DNA of 64,000 bases from IMG/VR virus record IMGVR_UViG_3300036886_000243, positions 1-64,000 of that record; one strand, given 5' to 3'. A program made the translations under genes and the position numbers. This stretch comes from a virus. Positions 35,942 through 44,476 of the stretch are shown here, piece after piece (position 1 is the first letter of the stretch; each line of letters opens with the position of its first letter). The notes under the pieces are model-generated. The model had not been told where the DNA came from. It saw nothing but the letters and a program-made list of their open reading frames with translations, and did not search any database.

Positions 35942-37176
35942 TGGCAACATTTACACCCCAAGAAGCTTTTGAAATAGCTTACAATAATAGCGTATCACAC
36001 TTAATATCTACTAACGTTCAAGATGCTGTTGACGAACTTAAATCAGACATAAACGGTATAACTCCAGCTGATGCATCTCATGTTCCATATAGTAATGCCG
36101 TCTCTCATTTACCAGTCACTAACGTTCAGCAAGCAATAGACACACTCCATAGTAATGATGCATTTCAAACAGCGTTACTAGCTAACACTAATGGTGTATT
36201 ATATGTAAATCCAGCAAGAACTGACCCATATCAACCAACTGGTAATATCAACATGCCTTTCAAAAGCATATCTGCTGCTATCAATGCATCATCGTCTGGC
36301 TATCTTTTATTTTTAGCACCCTTCACTTATTACGAAAATGTATTTTTGCCAGATGGAGTAAGTATAACTGGAACAGAGACTACATTTACAGTAATAACTG
36401 GTGATGTTAGAACTGGTAACTATGTAAGCGCTGTGTCTAATTTAACCGTAAACGGTAGTCTAACTACATTTGGCGATAGCGATCTTGATTCGGTGACAGT
36501 AAATGGAAATGTTATAGTCAATGGGCGACTGGATACAGAAGAATTAGTAGTAACAGCAGCTATTGGCGCCCCTCTAACTATAAACGCCTCAGCGGGTACT
36601 GAAGAAGTTAATTTACATTTTGCCGTTTTCAATACGGGCGATGCTTCTTCATGTATAATTCAACACGGCGGTTTATTAAGAACTTCATTTGCTTTCTTTA
36701 AAAATAATAGTCTTACTGCCCCATGTCTCTTGTCCGATAATGGATCTTTTAGAATAATAAGTTCTAATTTCCTCAACGTTGGTGGTGGACTTTCCATAAG
36801 TGGCAATAATGGATCTACGATAAGTAGCCCTAACGTTTTAGCAGATCAAGTTATACAGGGTAATGCAGTTTTAGGAGATGCTTTTACTTATTTGGAAGCT
36901 ATACACTTTGTAGGAGCTTCAACTATAACTGGCTCTCAGATAGTAACAAGACCAGCTACTTTGATAAGTTATAACGTTGCTAACACTGGTATTCCTTTAG
37001 TGTATCCTAATCAAACAGTTCAAGCAGCTATTGATTATACTTATTCTAGTTCGAAGAGCGGCATTACAGATCCAACATACACGCCTGTTAGAGCTCCAGA
37101 ATACTTCTTTAATACTGTCAATCATAAGCTTTGGATTTGGGATGGTACAGGTTGGCATTACACAACATTGACATAA
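35941..37176 (+). CDS. Beta-helix fibre protein (split paralogue)
   Basis: The 411 residues correspond to residue ~117 to the end of the fused fibre at 34000 (EAFEIAYNNSVSHL, QDAVDELKSDI, VNPARTDPY, FKSISAAIN, LWIWDGTGWHYTTLT). Sequence identity is moderate in the beta-helix and highest at both ends, as expected for fibres whose receptor-facing part diverges. Its ATG overlaps the stop of the attachment domain. Confidence 0.8.
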   Translation: MATFTPQEAFEIAYNNSVSHLISTNVQDAVDELKSDINGITPADASHVPYSNAVSHLPVTNVQQAIDTLHSNDAFQTALLANTNGVLYVNPARTDPYQPTGNINMPFKSISAAINASSSGYLLFLAPFTYYENVFLPDGVSITGTETTFTVITGDVRTGNYVSAVSNLTVNGSLTTFGDSDLDSVTVNGNVIVNGRLDTEELVVTAAIGAPLTINASAGTEEVNLHFAVFNTGDASSCIIQHGGLLRTSFAFFKNNSLTAPCLLSDNGSFRIISSNFLNVGGGLSISGNNGSTISSPNVLADQVIQGNAVLGDAFTYLEAIHFVGASTITGSQIVTRPATLISYNVANTGIPLVYPNQTVQAAIDYTYSSSKSGITDPTYTPVRAPEYFFNTVNHKLWIWDGTGWHYTTLT

Positions 37177-37182
37177 GATAAC
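37173..37182 (+). promoter_or_regulatory. ATAAGATAAC promoter-like site
   Basis: It overlaps the stop codon of the beta-helix gene and lies 22 nt before the ATG at 37205, with GGAGG in between. Confidence 0.4.
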
Positions 37183-37204
37183 TATACATTTGGAGGATTT
37201 TTAA

Positions 37205-37861
37205 ATGGCAGAAACTTTAGTTTTTTCTTCTCAGGGTCTTACAGAAGCTTTGCAAGCTGCAGTAGGTACTAGGAATGCATTGACGTATACACTGACAGAT
37301 ATAAGCTTTATAGCTTTAGACAACTCTATTAATACGGCAGGTGGTAACTTTGTAACAGCTGGTTTTGCAGTAGGACAAATAATAAATGTCACAGGCAGTG
37401 TATCTAACAACATAATTGGCGGTCTAGTAGAAAGTGTCACAACTCTTAAAATCATAGTAGCTATTGTTACTTTAACTGATGAAAGCGACGCAAACAGTAT
37501 TTCACTTCATACAACTACACCAGCTACGACTTGGATTGCCCATTTAGCGAGCGTAGGTCCAGTAACGCCTGGATTTACTGATACTGTGTCAAGCTATACA
37601 GAATCCACGGAAACGGGCTATGCCCCAGTTACATTAGCATACACAAACTATGTTTGGACTGTACTTAATCCTAACGCAATTGGTACTTATGCCAACTTCT
37701 CTTATACTTTTACAGTAGCATTTGCAACAGTTACACACGTATTCATTACAGACAACACTGGATTGATCCTAATTGGCGGTTCTAAGTTAACCACACCAAA
37801 CGTATCAGGAACTGCTGGTGGAACGATAAATATCGACAGTTTAGCTTTTGCAATTAGTTAA
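37205..37861 (+). CDS. Virion protein, paralogue of the LYTNN-type protein
   Basis: The 218 residues have an N-terminal half with a repeated-strand domain (FVTAGFAVGQIINVTGS, LKIIVAIVTLTDESDANSIS), seen in phage proteins that fill generic structural slots. The C-terminal half (TESTETGYAPVTLAYTNYVW, NFSYTFTVAFATVTHVFITD) is related to the small virion protein at 22729. GGAGG precedes the ATG. It is probably a baseplate or fibre-attachment component. Confidence 0.7.
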   Translation: MAETLVFSSQGLTEALQAAVGTRNALTYTLTDISFIALDNSINTAGGNFVTAGFAVGQIINVTGSVSNNIIGGLVESVTTLKIIVAIVTLTDESDANSISLHTTTPATTWIAHLASVGPVTPGFTDTVSSYTESTETGYAPVTLAYTNYVWTVLNPNAIGTYANFSYTFTVAFATVTHVFITDNTGLILIGGSKLTTPNVSGTAGGTINIDSLAFAIS

Positions 37862-37874
37862 TAGAAGAGGCTAA

Positions 37875-39815
37875 ATGGCCCTAAATACTTTCACAGGTGT
37901 AGGTAACTGGGAGAACGCGTCTAACTGGAGCTTGGGTGTACCAGCTGCCGGGCAATCAATTAAGATAAGCGGTAGTTGTACTATAAATGAATTTGAAACA
38001 CTAGGCTATACAGACCTAACTGTAGATACAGGTGCTTTATTATTATCCTCTAACACAGGTACTACTCTTTTAGAAGTTAATGGCTCTGTAGTTTTAAATG
38101 GACAAATTGGCAAGATAAACGACCAACAACTCCAGTTAGTAATTGCAAATACTTCCAGTGCTACATTAAGTAGCACAAACAACATTCTCAATAACATTTC
38201 TCTAACAGCCGCCGGAACGACATTAAACTTGGCCAGTAATATTGTTGTTGCTAGCTTGGTGTTGATGAATGGGATTTTAGACGTTACTCCCGCTAATTAT
38301 CAAATTACTACATCATATTTTGAAATATATCCAGGTACTTCCTTTAACCCCCAAAATGGTACAATAGTATTTGTAGGCAACGCTAGTCTAATAGTTAGTA
38401 CTTCTTCAAATTTATCGTTTTGGAATTTGACCGTAGCTCCGCTGAGTAATCTAACAATATATGGTGATGATACGCCGCTAATAGGCAATACGCTAAATCA
38501 CGCTGAAGAAATTATTTATAAAAGTGTTTTCGCAAGTTGGGCCAATCAGATTTGGTATCAGAATTTCAATCGCGCTCATTTAACTCTTACTTCAAATTTT
38601 TTAGATAGAAGAACATATGACAATACTTTTACAACGCAATTAATTATAGATAGCTCTTTCATTAACAGCAACATACAAATAGATGGCAACAACATATTTA
38701 GCCGATCTGACCACGCTTTAACAGGCTCGTTTGCCAATACATTTACAACAGATAGTACCGACACGTTTAATAGAACAAACCTGATAATAACTGAGTCTTA
38801 TTTAGATTTAGTAGACAAGAGAACATATACAAATACTTTCAATACGACTAGCCTTAATATTGCAACTTCTTACAACGAGAGCGGTACAACTGATAATACA
38901 AATAATTTCGACGCAGCTAATCTTAGTATAGCTGCATCATTTACAGACAGCAACACGACCAACAGCGTAGATGTTATCAATGGTAATAGTTTCATAGCTG
39001 TATCATTTACAGACAGCAACACGACCAGCAGCATGGACGTTATTAACGCGTCTTTAGTGGCTAGTGCGTCTTTTGTCAATTCTTATACAGTCGTTTATAC
39101 CAACATATTTAATACAGCGCAAGGTGTATTAACTGGATCTTATTTGGATCGAAGAACATACACTAATAGTTTTGATACCGCATTACTTTCCCTAGCTGGA
39201 TCTTTTGTCAATAGCAACATAACAAGGAGCAACAATAATTTCTTGGCTAGTTCAAACTTAGTAGCGATTGATTCGTTTGCTGTAGTCAACATAACAAGTT
39301 CAGCCGACATATTTAACAGAGCTAATTTGATTGTGACTGACTCTTTTACAAATAACAACTCTAGAACATACACTAATACTTTCAATCATACTAATTTAGT
39401 TGTAGCGTCTAACACTTTCCATATTGATGAGCCTGTGAGAAACTATACTAATACCTTCAATCCTGCCACTTTAACAATTACAGGAACTCTTTTAGACATT
39501 TATCATAGAGTTAGTGTATATGTTTTCATAAGTGGTAGTTTCACAGATAGCAACGCAACTAACAACATAGACGCATTCAATACAACTGATTTAGTAATTG
39601 GTAGTTCTTTCGTAAAAGTATATACTTCTAATCCGACGTCTTCAACTAATACTAATACCTTTAACGCAGTGGATCTAACAATGACTGGTGTATTCACAAA
39701 TGGCACCAAGATAAACTGGACTGATACTTTTGACCCATCCAATACTGTAGTTAGTAGTTCGTTTGTTAACAGCTACTCAACAGATTGGTTAGACGACTTT
39801 GACAGCTTATCATGA
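37875..39815 (+). CDS. G8-like/beta-solenoid fibre with FN-SF repeats
   Basis: The 646 residues open with GVGNWENASNWSLGVPAAGQ, the usual entry to G8-like and autotransporter-type beta-solenoids, continuing through ~200 residues of short strands. From residue ~235 to the end a 25-29-residue unit recurs about 14 times, with the pattern [YT]TNTFN-x4-L-x-I-x2-SF-x-[DN]S. The repeats are Asn/Thr/Ser-rich and cysteine-free. It is likely the last fibre of the second module and ends in an ATGA overlap with the PemK-like gene. Confidence 0.75.
   Translation: MALNTFTGVGNWENASNWSLGVPAAGQSIKISGSCTINEFETLGYTDLTVDTGALLLSSNTGTTLLEVNGSVVLNGQIGKINDQQLQLVIANTSSATLSSTNNILNNISLTAAGTTLNLASNIVVASLVLMNGILDVTPANYQITTSYFEIYPGTSFNPQNGTIVFVGNASLIVSTSSNLSFWNLTVAPLSNLTIYGDDTPLIGNTLNHAEEIIYKSVFASWANQIWYQNFNRAHLTLTSNFLDRRTYDNTFTTQLIIDSSFINSNIQIDGNNIFSRSDHALTGSFANTFTTDSTDTFNRTNLIITESYLDLVDKRTYTNTFNTTSLNIATSYNESGTTDNTNNFDAANLSIAASFTDSNTTNSVDVINGNSFIAVSFTDSNTTSSMDVINASLVASASFVNSYTVVYTNIFNTAQGVLTGSYLDRRTYTNSFDTALLSLAGSFVNSNITRSNNNFLASSNLVAIDSFAVVNITSSADIFNRANLIVTDSFTNNNSRTYTNTFNHTNLVVASNTFHIDEPVRNYTNTFNPATLTITGTLLDIYHRVSVYVFISGSFTDSNATNNIDAFNTTDLVIGSSFVKVYTSNPTSSTNTNTFNAVDLTMTGVFTNGTKINWTDTFDPSNTVVSSSFVNSYSTDWLDDFDSLS
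38570..39810 (+). repeat. About 14 degenerate coding repeats of roughly 80 bp
   Basis: The units are recognised by TNTFN or TDxFN followed 10-12 residues later by SF-x-[DN]S. They are diverged at the DNA level except for two neighbours near 38935-39030 (TTTACAGACAGCAACACGAC in both). Confidence 0.75.
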
Positions 39816-40168
39816 AATTAAGTAGAGTTCTTAAAGAAGCATTAGAACAAGAAATTCGAAAAGGCCATATTGCATTAGCGCCCTTTCCATATTCAGACAG
39901 AGATGAATCTAAAGTTCGACCCTGTTTAGTGTTAGCCAAGAAAGGTGATGATATTCTGTGTGCTTATATGAGCAGTAAGCTGGAGCGCGAAGGTGTTCTA
40001 ATAAAGTCGGTAGATTTGAGCTGGAGTGAATTGAAAGATCCAACTGCATTGATTCGACCAGACAAACTTGCTACTATAGACGTAAAACGAATAGAAAAAA
40101 TAGTAGGCCACCTAATAGAGCCTAAACGAAAAGAAGTGGTCAACCGCATAAACAATCTAATACAATGA
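39812..40168 (+). CDS. Orphan PemK/MazF-like protein with N-terminal helix
   Basis: The 118 residues carry the PemK/MazF signature KGHIALAPFPYSDRDESKVRP followed by CLVLAKKGDDILCAYMSSK and a C-terminal IEKIVGHLI helix. MazF-type proteins cut RNA at specific short sites. The family usually begins near the KGHI strand, whereas this protein has an extra ~16 residues (MKLSRVLKEALEQEIR) forming an amphipathic helix. No antitoxin gene is adjacent: the upstream gene is a fibre and the downstream one an unknown protein. It could be an auxiliary late nuclease or a toxin carried in the capsid. The fold assignment is good; the role is inferred. Confidence 0.75.
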   Translation: MKLSRVLKEALEQEIRKGHIALAPFPYSDRDESKVRPCLVLAKKGDDILCAYMSSKLEREGVLIKSVDLSWSELKDPTALIRPDKLATIDVKRIEKIVGHLIEPKRKEVVNRINNLIQ

Positions 40169-40506
40169 AAGAGCCTGAAAAAATACTTGGTGGACTTTAT
40201 TTGAGTACGTGGTTTAACACGGAAGGGCTCTTCGTCTGTGTGAAAATAAATCAATACAAAGGAATAGCTAGTGTTAGCTTTCAATACACGAAAACAAAAA
40301 AACCTGATTCTGTGGGCGGCTTCAAGCCAATCTGGCCACAAAGTTTAACAGACCATTTTAAAGCTATGAAATGGGCTCCGTCTTACCTTCCATCCGTTGG
40401 TATAGAGTGGGTCGATGTAGAGTTGGCCACTCCATCAAGCGCTAAAGATATCATAAACAAAATTGATAAGAGAAATTTTATCATAGACCTTTTCAAATAT
40501 GAATGA
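40165..40506 (+). CDS. Protein of unknown function
   Basis: The 113 residues show an alternating strand pattern (GGLYLSTWFNTEGLFVCVKI, GIASVSFQYTKTK), W-rich loops and a C-terminal helix (AKDIINKIDKRNFIIDLFKY). It overlaps the PemK-like gene by 4 nt. It could be a partner of that protein, but shows no features of known antitoxins. Confidence 0.65.
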   Translation: MKEPEKILGGLYLSTWFNTEGLFVCVKINQYKGIASVSFQYTKTKKPDSVGGFKPIWPQSLTDHFKAMKWAPSYLPSVGIEWVDVELATPSSAKDIINKIDKRNFIIDLFKYE

Positions 40507-40558
40507 AATAATAGGCAAGCCCACTAATCTTTAGATTGAGGATAGTTCACTACTAGCC

Positions 40559-40576
40559 TCGACAGTTCTATATACT
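40559..40576 (+). promoter_or_regulatory. TCGACAG-N5-TATACT promoter-like site
   Basis: First of six sites of this class. TATACT ends 7 nt before the ATG at 40584, and no Shine-Dalgarno precedes that ATG. Confidence 0.55.
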
Positions 40577-40583
40577 ATATTAA

Positions 40584-41081
40584 ATGGGCGATTCAAAACG
40601 CTTTGATTTATTTGCAGAGTATATTGCTCGCAACTTTCCTGTTTCAAAATATAAGCGTGTAGCTGATATTGCTGGTGGCCAAGGTTACCTACAGCAAGCT
40701 CTCCGTAAGTTAAGCTATGATGTCACTACGTTTGATAAGCGCCATAAACATGTTAAGAGCAACAAGATTCAATACAAGTTCAAGTATTTCGACTCTAGTA
40801 TAAAGGACGACTATGATCTCTTAGTGGGAATGCATCCAGACGAAGCGACTGACATTATCATAGCTGAAGCTATTAAAAGGAACATTCCCTTTGTAGTTGT
40901 CCCTTGCTGCATTAAACCAACTGTCACGACATTCAAAGGTCAACAGGACTACAAAGCATGGGTCAATCATCTCAAGTTTTTTGCTATGCGACAAGGATAT
41001 CACGTAGAGGAATACCAACTGAAAATGGCCGGAAAAAATATTCTTCTAAAAGGTTCGCCTAAATCTGCTTCACGGCGCTGA
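40584..41081 (+). CDS. SAM-dependent methyltransferase-like protein
   Basis: The 165 residues have a Rossmann glycine loop (VADIAGGQGYLQQAL at 26-40), an acidic turn after strand 2 (TTFDKRH) and a strand-4 motif (LLVGMHPDEAT) followed by FVVVPCCIKP. The combination of a GxH strand and a PCC motif resembles the Methyltransf_32/METTL25-like class. At 165 residues it is short but contains the complete core. The target cannot be told. Confidence 0.7.
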   Translation: MGDSKRFDLFAEYIARNFPVSKYKRVADIAGGQGYLQQALRKLSYDVTTFDKRHKHVKSNKIQYKFKYFDSSIKDDYDLLVGMHPDEATDIIIAEAIKRNIPFVVVPCCIKPTVTTFKGQQDYKAWVNHLKFFAMRQGYHVEEYQLKMAGKNILLKGSPKSASRR

Positions 41082-41087
41082 GAAGTT

Positions 41088-41105
41088 TCGAACGCGGCAT
41101 ATATT
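41088..41105 (+). promoter_or_regulatory. TCGAACG-N5-TATATT promoter-like site
   Basis: A slightly degenerate member of the TCGACAG-N5-TATTAT class, 39 nt before the ATG of the H1-like gene, followed by a leader ending in AGGAGG. Confidence 0.5.
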
Positions 41106-41144
41106 AAGGCAAAGAGATTCACCATCAACCAATAGGAGGTAAAG

Positions 41145-41576
41145 ATGGACGACACCAAGAAGAAGACGACTCCGGCTCCGGTTGCAGAGCAGACCGATTC
41201 AACTCCGGCTGCGGCCTCCGCCGCCCCTGTAGTCGCCGCCCCCAAGAAGGCATCCCCCGCAAAGAAGCCAGTCGGCACCAAGCCCACCCAGGGCACGAAG
41301 GGCACCAAGCCCACGAAGTCGACCGGTGACAAGCCGAAGGCCCCGAAGGCTCCCAAGGCCCCCGTGGCCCCGAAGACTCCCCGGGTGAAGAAGTCCGCCG
41401 AGGACAAGAGACTCGCTCGCCGGGCCAGGGCCAAGAACCGACGGGTCAAGGCGAAGGCTGCCAAGCTCCACATTTCCGAAGCCGAAGTCCTGAAGCGCAT
41501 GGCCGAACGGAAGACCAATGCCGCGGCACGGAAGGCCGAGAAGGCCACCAAGATGGCCGCCAAGAAATCGGCCTAG
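41145..41576 (+). CDS. Histone H1-like Lys/Ala/Pro-rich basic protein
   Basis: The 143 residues start acidic-neutral (DDTKKKTTPAPVAEQTDST), then become K/A/P/T repeats (KKASPAKKPVGTKPTQG, PKAPKAPKAPVAPKTP) and end in basic helices (RLARRARAKNRRVKAKAAK, ARKAEKATKMAAKKSA). The composition is that of histone H1 tails and bacterial HctB/AlgP-type DNA-condensing proteins. Codons end overwhelmingly in G or C, unlike its neighbours. AGGAGG and a class-specific promoter suggest high expression. It likely coats or condenses DNA, but sequence of low complexity limits certainty. Confidence 0.75.
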   Translation: MDDTKKKTTPAPVAEQTDSTPAAASAAPVVAAPKKASPAKKPVGTKPTQGTKGTKPTKSTGDKPKAPKAPKAPVAPKTPRVKKSAEDKRLARRARAKNRRVKAKAAKLHISEAEVLKRMAERKTNAAARKAEKATKMAAKKSA

Positions 41577-41593
41577 CTCCATCATCCTGATCA

Positions 41594-41625
41594 CTGAGGC
41601 TGCCTGGGTATTTCGGCAGCCTCAG
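41594..41625 (+). terminator. Strong stem-loop after the H1-like gene
   Basis: An 11-bp perfect stem CTGAGGCTGCC / GGCAGCCTCAG with a 10-nt loop, but no T-run (TCGCGTGT follows). It may act in transcript stability or as a weak terminator. Confidence 0.6.
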
Positions 41626-41644
41626 TCGCGTGTAAAGGGAAATA

Positions 41645-41824
41645 ATGGCTACCAAGGAAGAAGTCTTGGCAATGCTCAAGTGGAAACCAAATCCTGAGTA
41701 CGTTTGCTTAGACTGTGGTAATACTTCTGATTTTCAAGCAATTCAGGCTGACTACGATCTTCAGCTAGAATGTCTAACTTGTGGGAGTAAGAGAGTAACG
41801 GAAAAACAACAGCTTCGACAGTGA
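41645..41824 (+). CDS. Small zinc-ribbon protein
   Basis: The 59 residues have knuckles YVCLDCGNTSDF and LECLTCGSKRV with ~18 residues between, plus an N-terminal helix (TKEEVLAMLKWKP). Its last ten bases are also the start of the next TCGACAG promoter-like site. Confidence 0.7.
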   Translation: MATKEEVLAMLKWKPNPEYVCLDCGNTSDFQAIQADYDLQLECLTCGSKRVTEKQQLRQ

Positions 41825-41832
41825 TATATTAT
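41815..41832 (+). promoter_or_regulatory. TCGACAG-N5-TATTAT promoter-like site
   Basis: A consensus member of the class, 22 nt before the ATG at 41855, with AGGAGG in the leader. Confidence 0.6.
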
Positions 41833-41854
41833 AAAGCATCAGGAGGAACCTGCA

Positions 41855-42430
41855 ATGGCTTTCGGTAGAAGAAGTCGGATAACTGGGGATGAGGCGGTAG
41901 TCGCCCAGTCCACCAGCAGCAAGCTTGGCGAGGAAATGCAGTGGTTCTATGATCAGGTCAGGACCTTCCGAGGCAAGGTGACCGATGAAGCTATTGCAAA
42001 GGTTGAGGCGGAAATCGAGGAAAGGCACATTTGCCACCTGGTCGATATCTGTACTCTCTTCGGCTGGGCAAAGGGAACTCACACAGAGCTTCGCAATAAA
42101 CTGTCTCACCTGTCCTATGTAATACTCATGAACAATAACGGCCAGGCAGATACAGCAACTATCCTCTTCTCCGCTATGAAGAGGGGTCTCAAGGATGACT
42201 ACAAAGACCCAGTTGACTTGGTCCTATCCAAGAAAGAGAGCCGGAAGGCCAGGAAGCTCAGGAAGTCCCTCGAGAAAAACGACATTGACCTTGCCAAGAA
42301 ACTCAGACTGCCCAAGACTGACGACGCCAAGGCGGCTTCTAGGAAGAAGAGGCAGGAAATTCGGAAGGCTGCTAAGGCTGCTGGACTTTCTACAGCCGAC
42401 TACAAAGCGAAGATAGAGAAGGCAAGCTAA
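41855..42430 (+). CDS. Basic-tailed protein of unknown function
   Basis: The 191 residues have an N-terminal helical domain (SSKLGEEMQWFYDQVRTFRG, ICHLVDICTLFGWAKGTHTE) and a Lys/Ala-rich C-terminal tail from ~130 (SRKARKLRKSLEKND, KAASRKKRQEIRKAAKAAG). The tail resembles nucleic-acid-binding extensions, and its composition parallels the H1-like protein 300 nt upstream. It is G+C-richer than average here. It is followed 2 nt later by a membrane protein. Confidence 0.7.
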   Translation: MAFGRRSRITGDEAVVAQSTSSKLGEEMQWFYDQVRTFRGKVTDEAIAKVEAEIEERHICHLVDICTLFGWAKGTHTELRNKLSHLSYVILMNNNGQADTATILFSAMKRGLKDDYKDPVDLVLSKKESRKARKLRKSLEKNDIDLAKKLRLPKTDDAKAASRKKRQEIRKAAKAAGLSTADYKAKIEKAS

Positions 42431-42432
42431 AA

Positions 42433-42669
42433 ATGATCTGGTTCATTCTAACCATATTTCTCACCTGGTGGCTGATCGGATTCACCGGAATTGCTTTTTG
42501 GTGGATGGGAGAATTCGGCGACCTCGAAGGATATGTCAACATGTCAATCGCGTTCGGATTGATAACTGGCATATTCTCTTGGCTCATTGGTATTTTCATT
42601 CACGAGCCGTGGAACTGGTATCATCCGTGGAGGTATGATCACCGTAAGCCGTTCTGGATAAATGACTGA
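42433..42669 (+). CDS. Small membrane protein
   Basis: The 78 residues contain two transmembrane segments (IWFILTIFLTWWLIGFTGIA and MSIAFGLITGIFSWLIGIFI) and a W/H/P-rich cytoplasmic or periplasmic end (HEPWNWYHPWRYDHRK). The Trp-rich tail is unusual for a holin. The function is unknown. Confidence 0.65.
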   Translation: MIWFILTIFLTWWLIGFTGIAFWWMGEFGDLEGYVNMSIAFGLITGIFSWLIGIFIHEPWNWYHPWRYDHRKPFWIND

Positions 42670-42737
42670 ATACATTTACGGTGAAGCTCTGCCTACTTCA
42701 AGCCAAAGCTAGACTTCTACGAAAAAGGAATGAGTCA

Positions 42738-43448
42738 ATGATCGAACGAACCATTGAATATATCCAAGACGACGAGAAGGCAACACTTCATATCATCGAG
42801 CGGCTCGCCGAATACTACGACGACGACAAAAAACATCTGAAAGAAATCAGTCTCATAGTAGACAATCAATTCAGTGGCGATCATAGAGGCTATTGGCCAA
42901 ACGGCTCTATCAAGTTCCGGCATCATTACACTCACGGCGTCTTTCATGGGGCCTACTATGAATACGACGAGAACGGCAAAATCATTACACGACTTTTCTA
43001 TTGTAATGGCGAACTGTCTAATTCGCCGAATGCAAACAAGCCTATCACAATCAAAACTATCAACCAGTATGGCCTTCAGGAAATGTTGGAATGGCTCAAG
43101 CACGCCAAGAAGCCATTCGACTATTTGCCTGGAGGTTTCAAGGTTCACACCAACTCCAATCGGCTAAAGCTTTTCCGCCAAACTCAAACATGCGTAGCCT
43201 GTGGAATCAGAGGTGATCACTTCCAACTCAATTGGACAAAGAACGACGTCATTCCTCACTTGAATATGTACGCTACCAAAAACGGAGCCTCTATTCTGAT
43301 GACAAGAGATCATATCGAACCGAAGTCATTAGGTGGCGGTAACGGTTTGGCTAACTCTCAAGTCATGTGCTGCCATTGTAATAGTAAGAAGGGGAACAAA
43401 AGAGATCACGAGCTAGCTCAGGGTTTTTGGAAAGTAAAAGCAAGTTAA
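42738..43448 (+). CDS. HNH endonuclease with MORN-like repeat
   Basis: From the ATG at 42738 (AAAAGGA upstream) the protein has 236 residues. Residues ~45-95 contain MORN-like strands (GDHRGYWPNGSIKFRHHYTH, HGAYYEYDENGKI). The C-terminal third is an HNH nuclease: CVACGIRG, then TRDHIEPKSLGGGNGLANSQ, MCCHCNSKKGN, where two CX2C pairs hold zinc and the DH-N-H residues form the active site. It is a likely homing-type or DNA-processing nuclease. The frame can be extended to a GTG at 42681, without support. Confidence 0.8.
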   Translation: MIERTIEYIQDDEKATLHIIERLAEYYDDDKKHLKEISLIVDNQFSGDHRGYWPNGSIKFRHHYTHGVFHGAYYEYDENGKIITRLFYCNGELSNSPNANKPITIKTINQYGLQEMLEWLKHAKKPFDYLPGGFKVHTNSNRLKLFRQTQTCVACGIRGDHFQLNWTKNDVIPHLNMYATKNGASILMTRDHIEPKSLGGGNGLANSQVMCCHCNSKKGNKRDHELAQGFWKVKAS

Positions 43449-43457
43449 TAATAAATG
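43441..43457 (+). promoter_or_regulatory. CAAGTTAATAATAAATG site
   Basis: Identical over 17 nt to the site at 30987-31003. It spans the stop of the HNH gene and lies 30 nt before the ATG at 43487. A small hairpin GACAT/ATGTC with an A-rich loop follows. Confidence 0.4.
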
Positions 43458-43486
43458 AGACATAAAAAAATGTCAAGGAGAATTTC

Positions 43487-44476
43487 ATGAGTTTGGGTTT
43501 TACAATTGCAATTGTTCTTTGGTTTCTTGCCTTTGGTTTTATAGGCTATCTAATCGGTAATTCAAAAAAGCAACCGATCCTTGGTCTTGTGTTGGGTTTT
43601 CTTTTGGGGCCGATTGGGATTGCTATCATTCTGCTTCTTAAATCAAAAGCGGCGCCTACTACAAGCGGAGGCAAGGCTACGCTTGAATTTACTCATAACG
43701 TTTCACCAACAAGTATCAAGACAGCAGCAAGAACGCTAGCAGCACCAGCGAAAGTAGCTGCCGAATCTGTTGCTGTAATAGATCCGAATAGCGGAATGAA
43801 TATTGTCAATAATGATTTTCAAGCTGCGTATGATGCTCTGGATCAATATATGACAACAAATCAAACGGCCACTGTCGAATATCTTACGCCCTCAGAGTTT
43901 ACAATCAAGACCTATGGAATAGACTTCTATGGCTCAGCTGGTAATAGCATTTTATTTGGAAATACTGATCAATCAATTGATTTTATTGATGCCCCAACAT
44001 CTATTACATCAGATATAAAATCCGACACTTATATTTGCTTTGAATTTGATTTAACCCAAGGAGGAGAAATTAAATTTGGTGGAAGTAACATTGTCACTAC
44101 TTTTAAAGACCTCCTTTCAAATTTCATAAATAGCGATTTGTTTGCTGTTATTGGTTACACTTCATGGCCGACAGATGATCCATATCTTGTACCAGATAAT
44201 ATCACAACTTTCGCTTGGGCAAGCGATACGACACCACTTAGCTATCATAGACCAAGCGATCCGAATGGACATCTACCATTACTTCTTGGTAACAACAATA
44301 GTTTCCCACTTCCAATTGATGCTGTAGCAAACAACTATACACTGACACTTAATTGGGATCTCGCCAATATCATTGCGCACTATAACATTAACGCAAAGGA
44401 TTATTATATTTTGAACAAAGATTTCATGGATAGGATGACTGTCACAGTTTTAGCAACTGCGATAGCGGCACAATGA
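43487..44476 (+). CDS. Membrane-anchored protein of unknown function
   Basis: The 329 residues begin with two transmembrane helices (residues ~4-23 and ~30-51) joined by GNSKKQ, the small hairpin seen in many bacterial membrane proteins (LGLVLGFLLGPIGIAIILLL). A Lys/Ala linker and a ~220-residue soluble domain of mixed strands follow (YGIDFYGSAGNSILFGNT, YICFEFDLTQGGEIKFGG). The soluble part has no recognised motif. It may modify the host membrane. AGGAG precedes the ATG. Confidence 0.65.
   Translation: MSLGFTIAIVLWFLAFGFIGYLIGNSKKQPILGLVLGFLLGPIGIAIILLLKSKAAPTTSGGKATLEFTHNVSPTSIKTAARTLAAPAKVAAESVAVIDPNSGMNIVNNDFQAAYDALDQYMTTNQTATVEYLTPSEFTIKTYGIDFYGSAGNSILFGNTDQSIDFIDAPTSITSDIKSDTYICFEFDLTQGGEIKFGGSNIVTTFKDLLSNFINSDLFAVIGYTSWPTDDPYLVPDNITTFAWASDTTPLSYHRPSDPNGHLPLLLGNNNSFPLPIDAVANNYTLTLNWDLANIIAHYNINAKDYYILNKDFMDRMTVTVLATAIAAQ

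Noticed and set aside
41000-41594. Long minus-strand ORFs (131 and 187 residues) across the H1-like gene
   Set aside because: They arise because the G+C-rich sense strand lacks stops in antisense. Their content is low-complexity Gly/Ala/Leu with no ribosome site.
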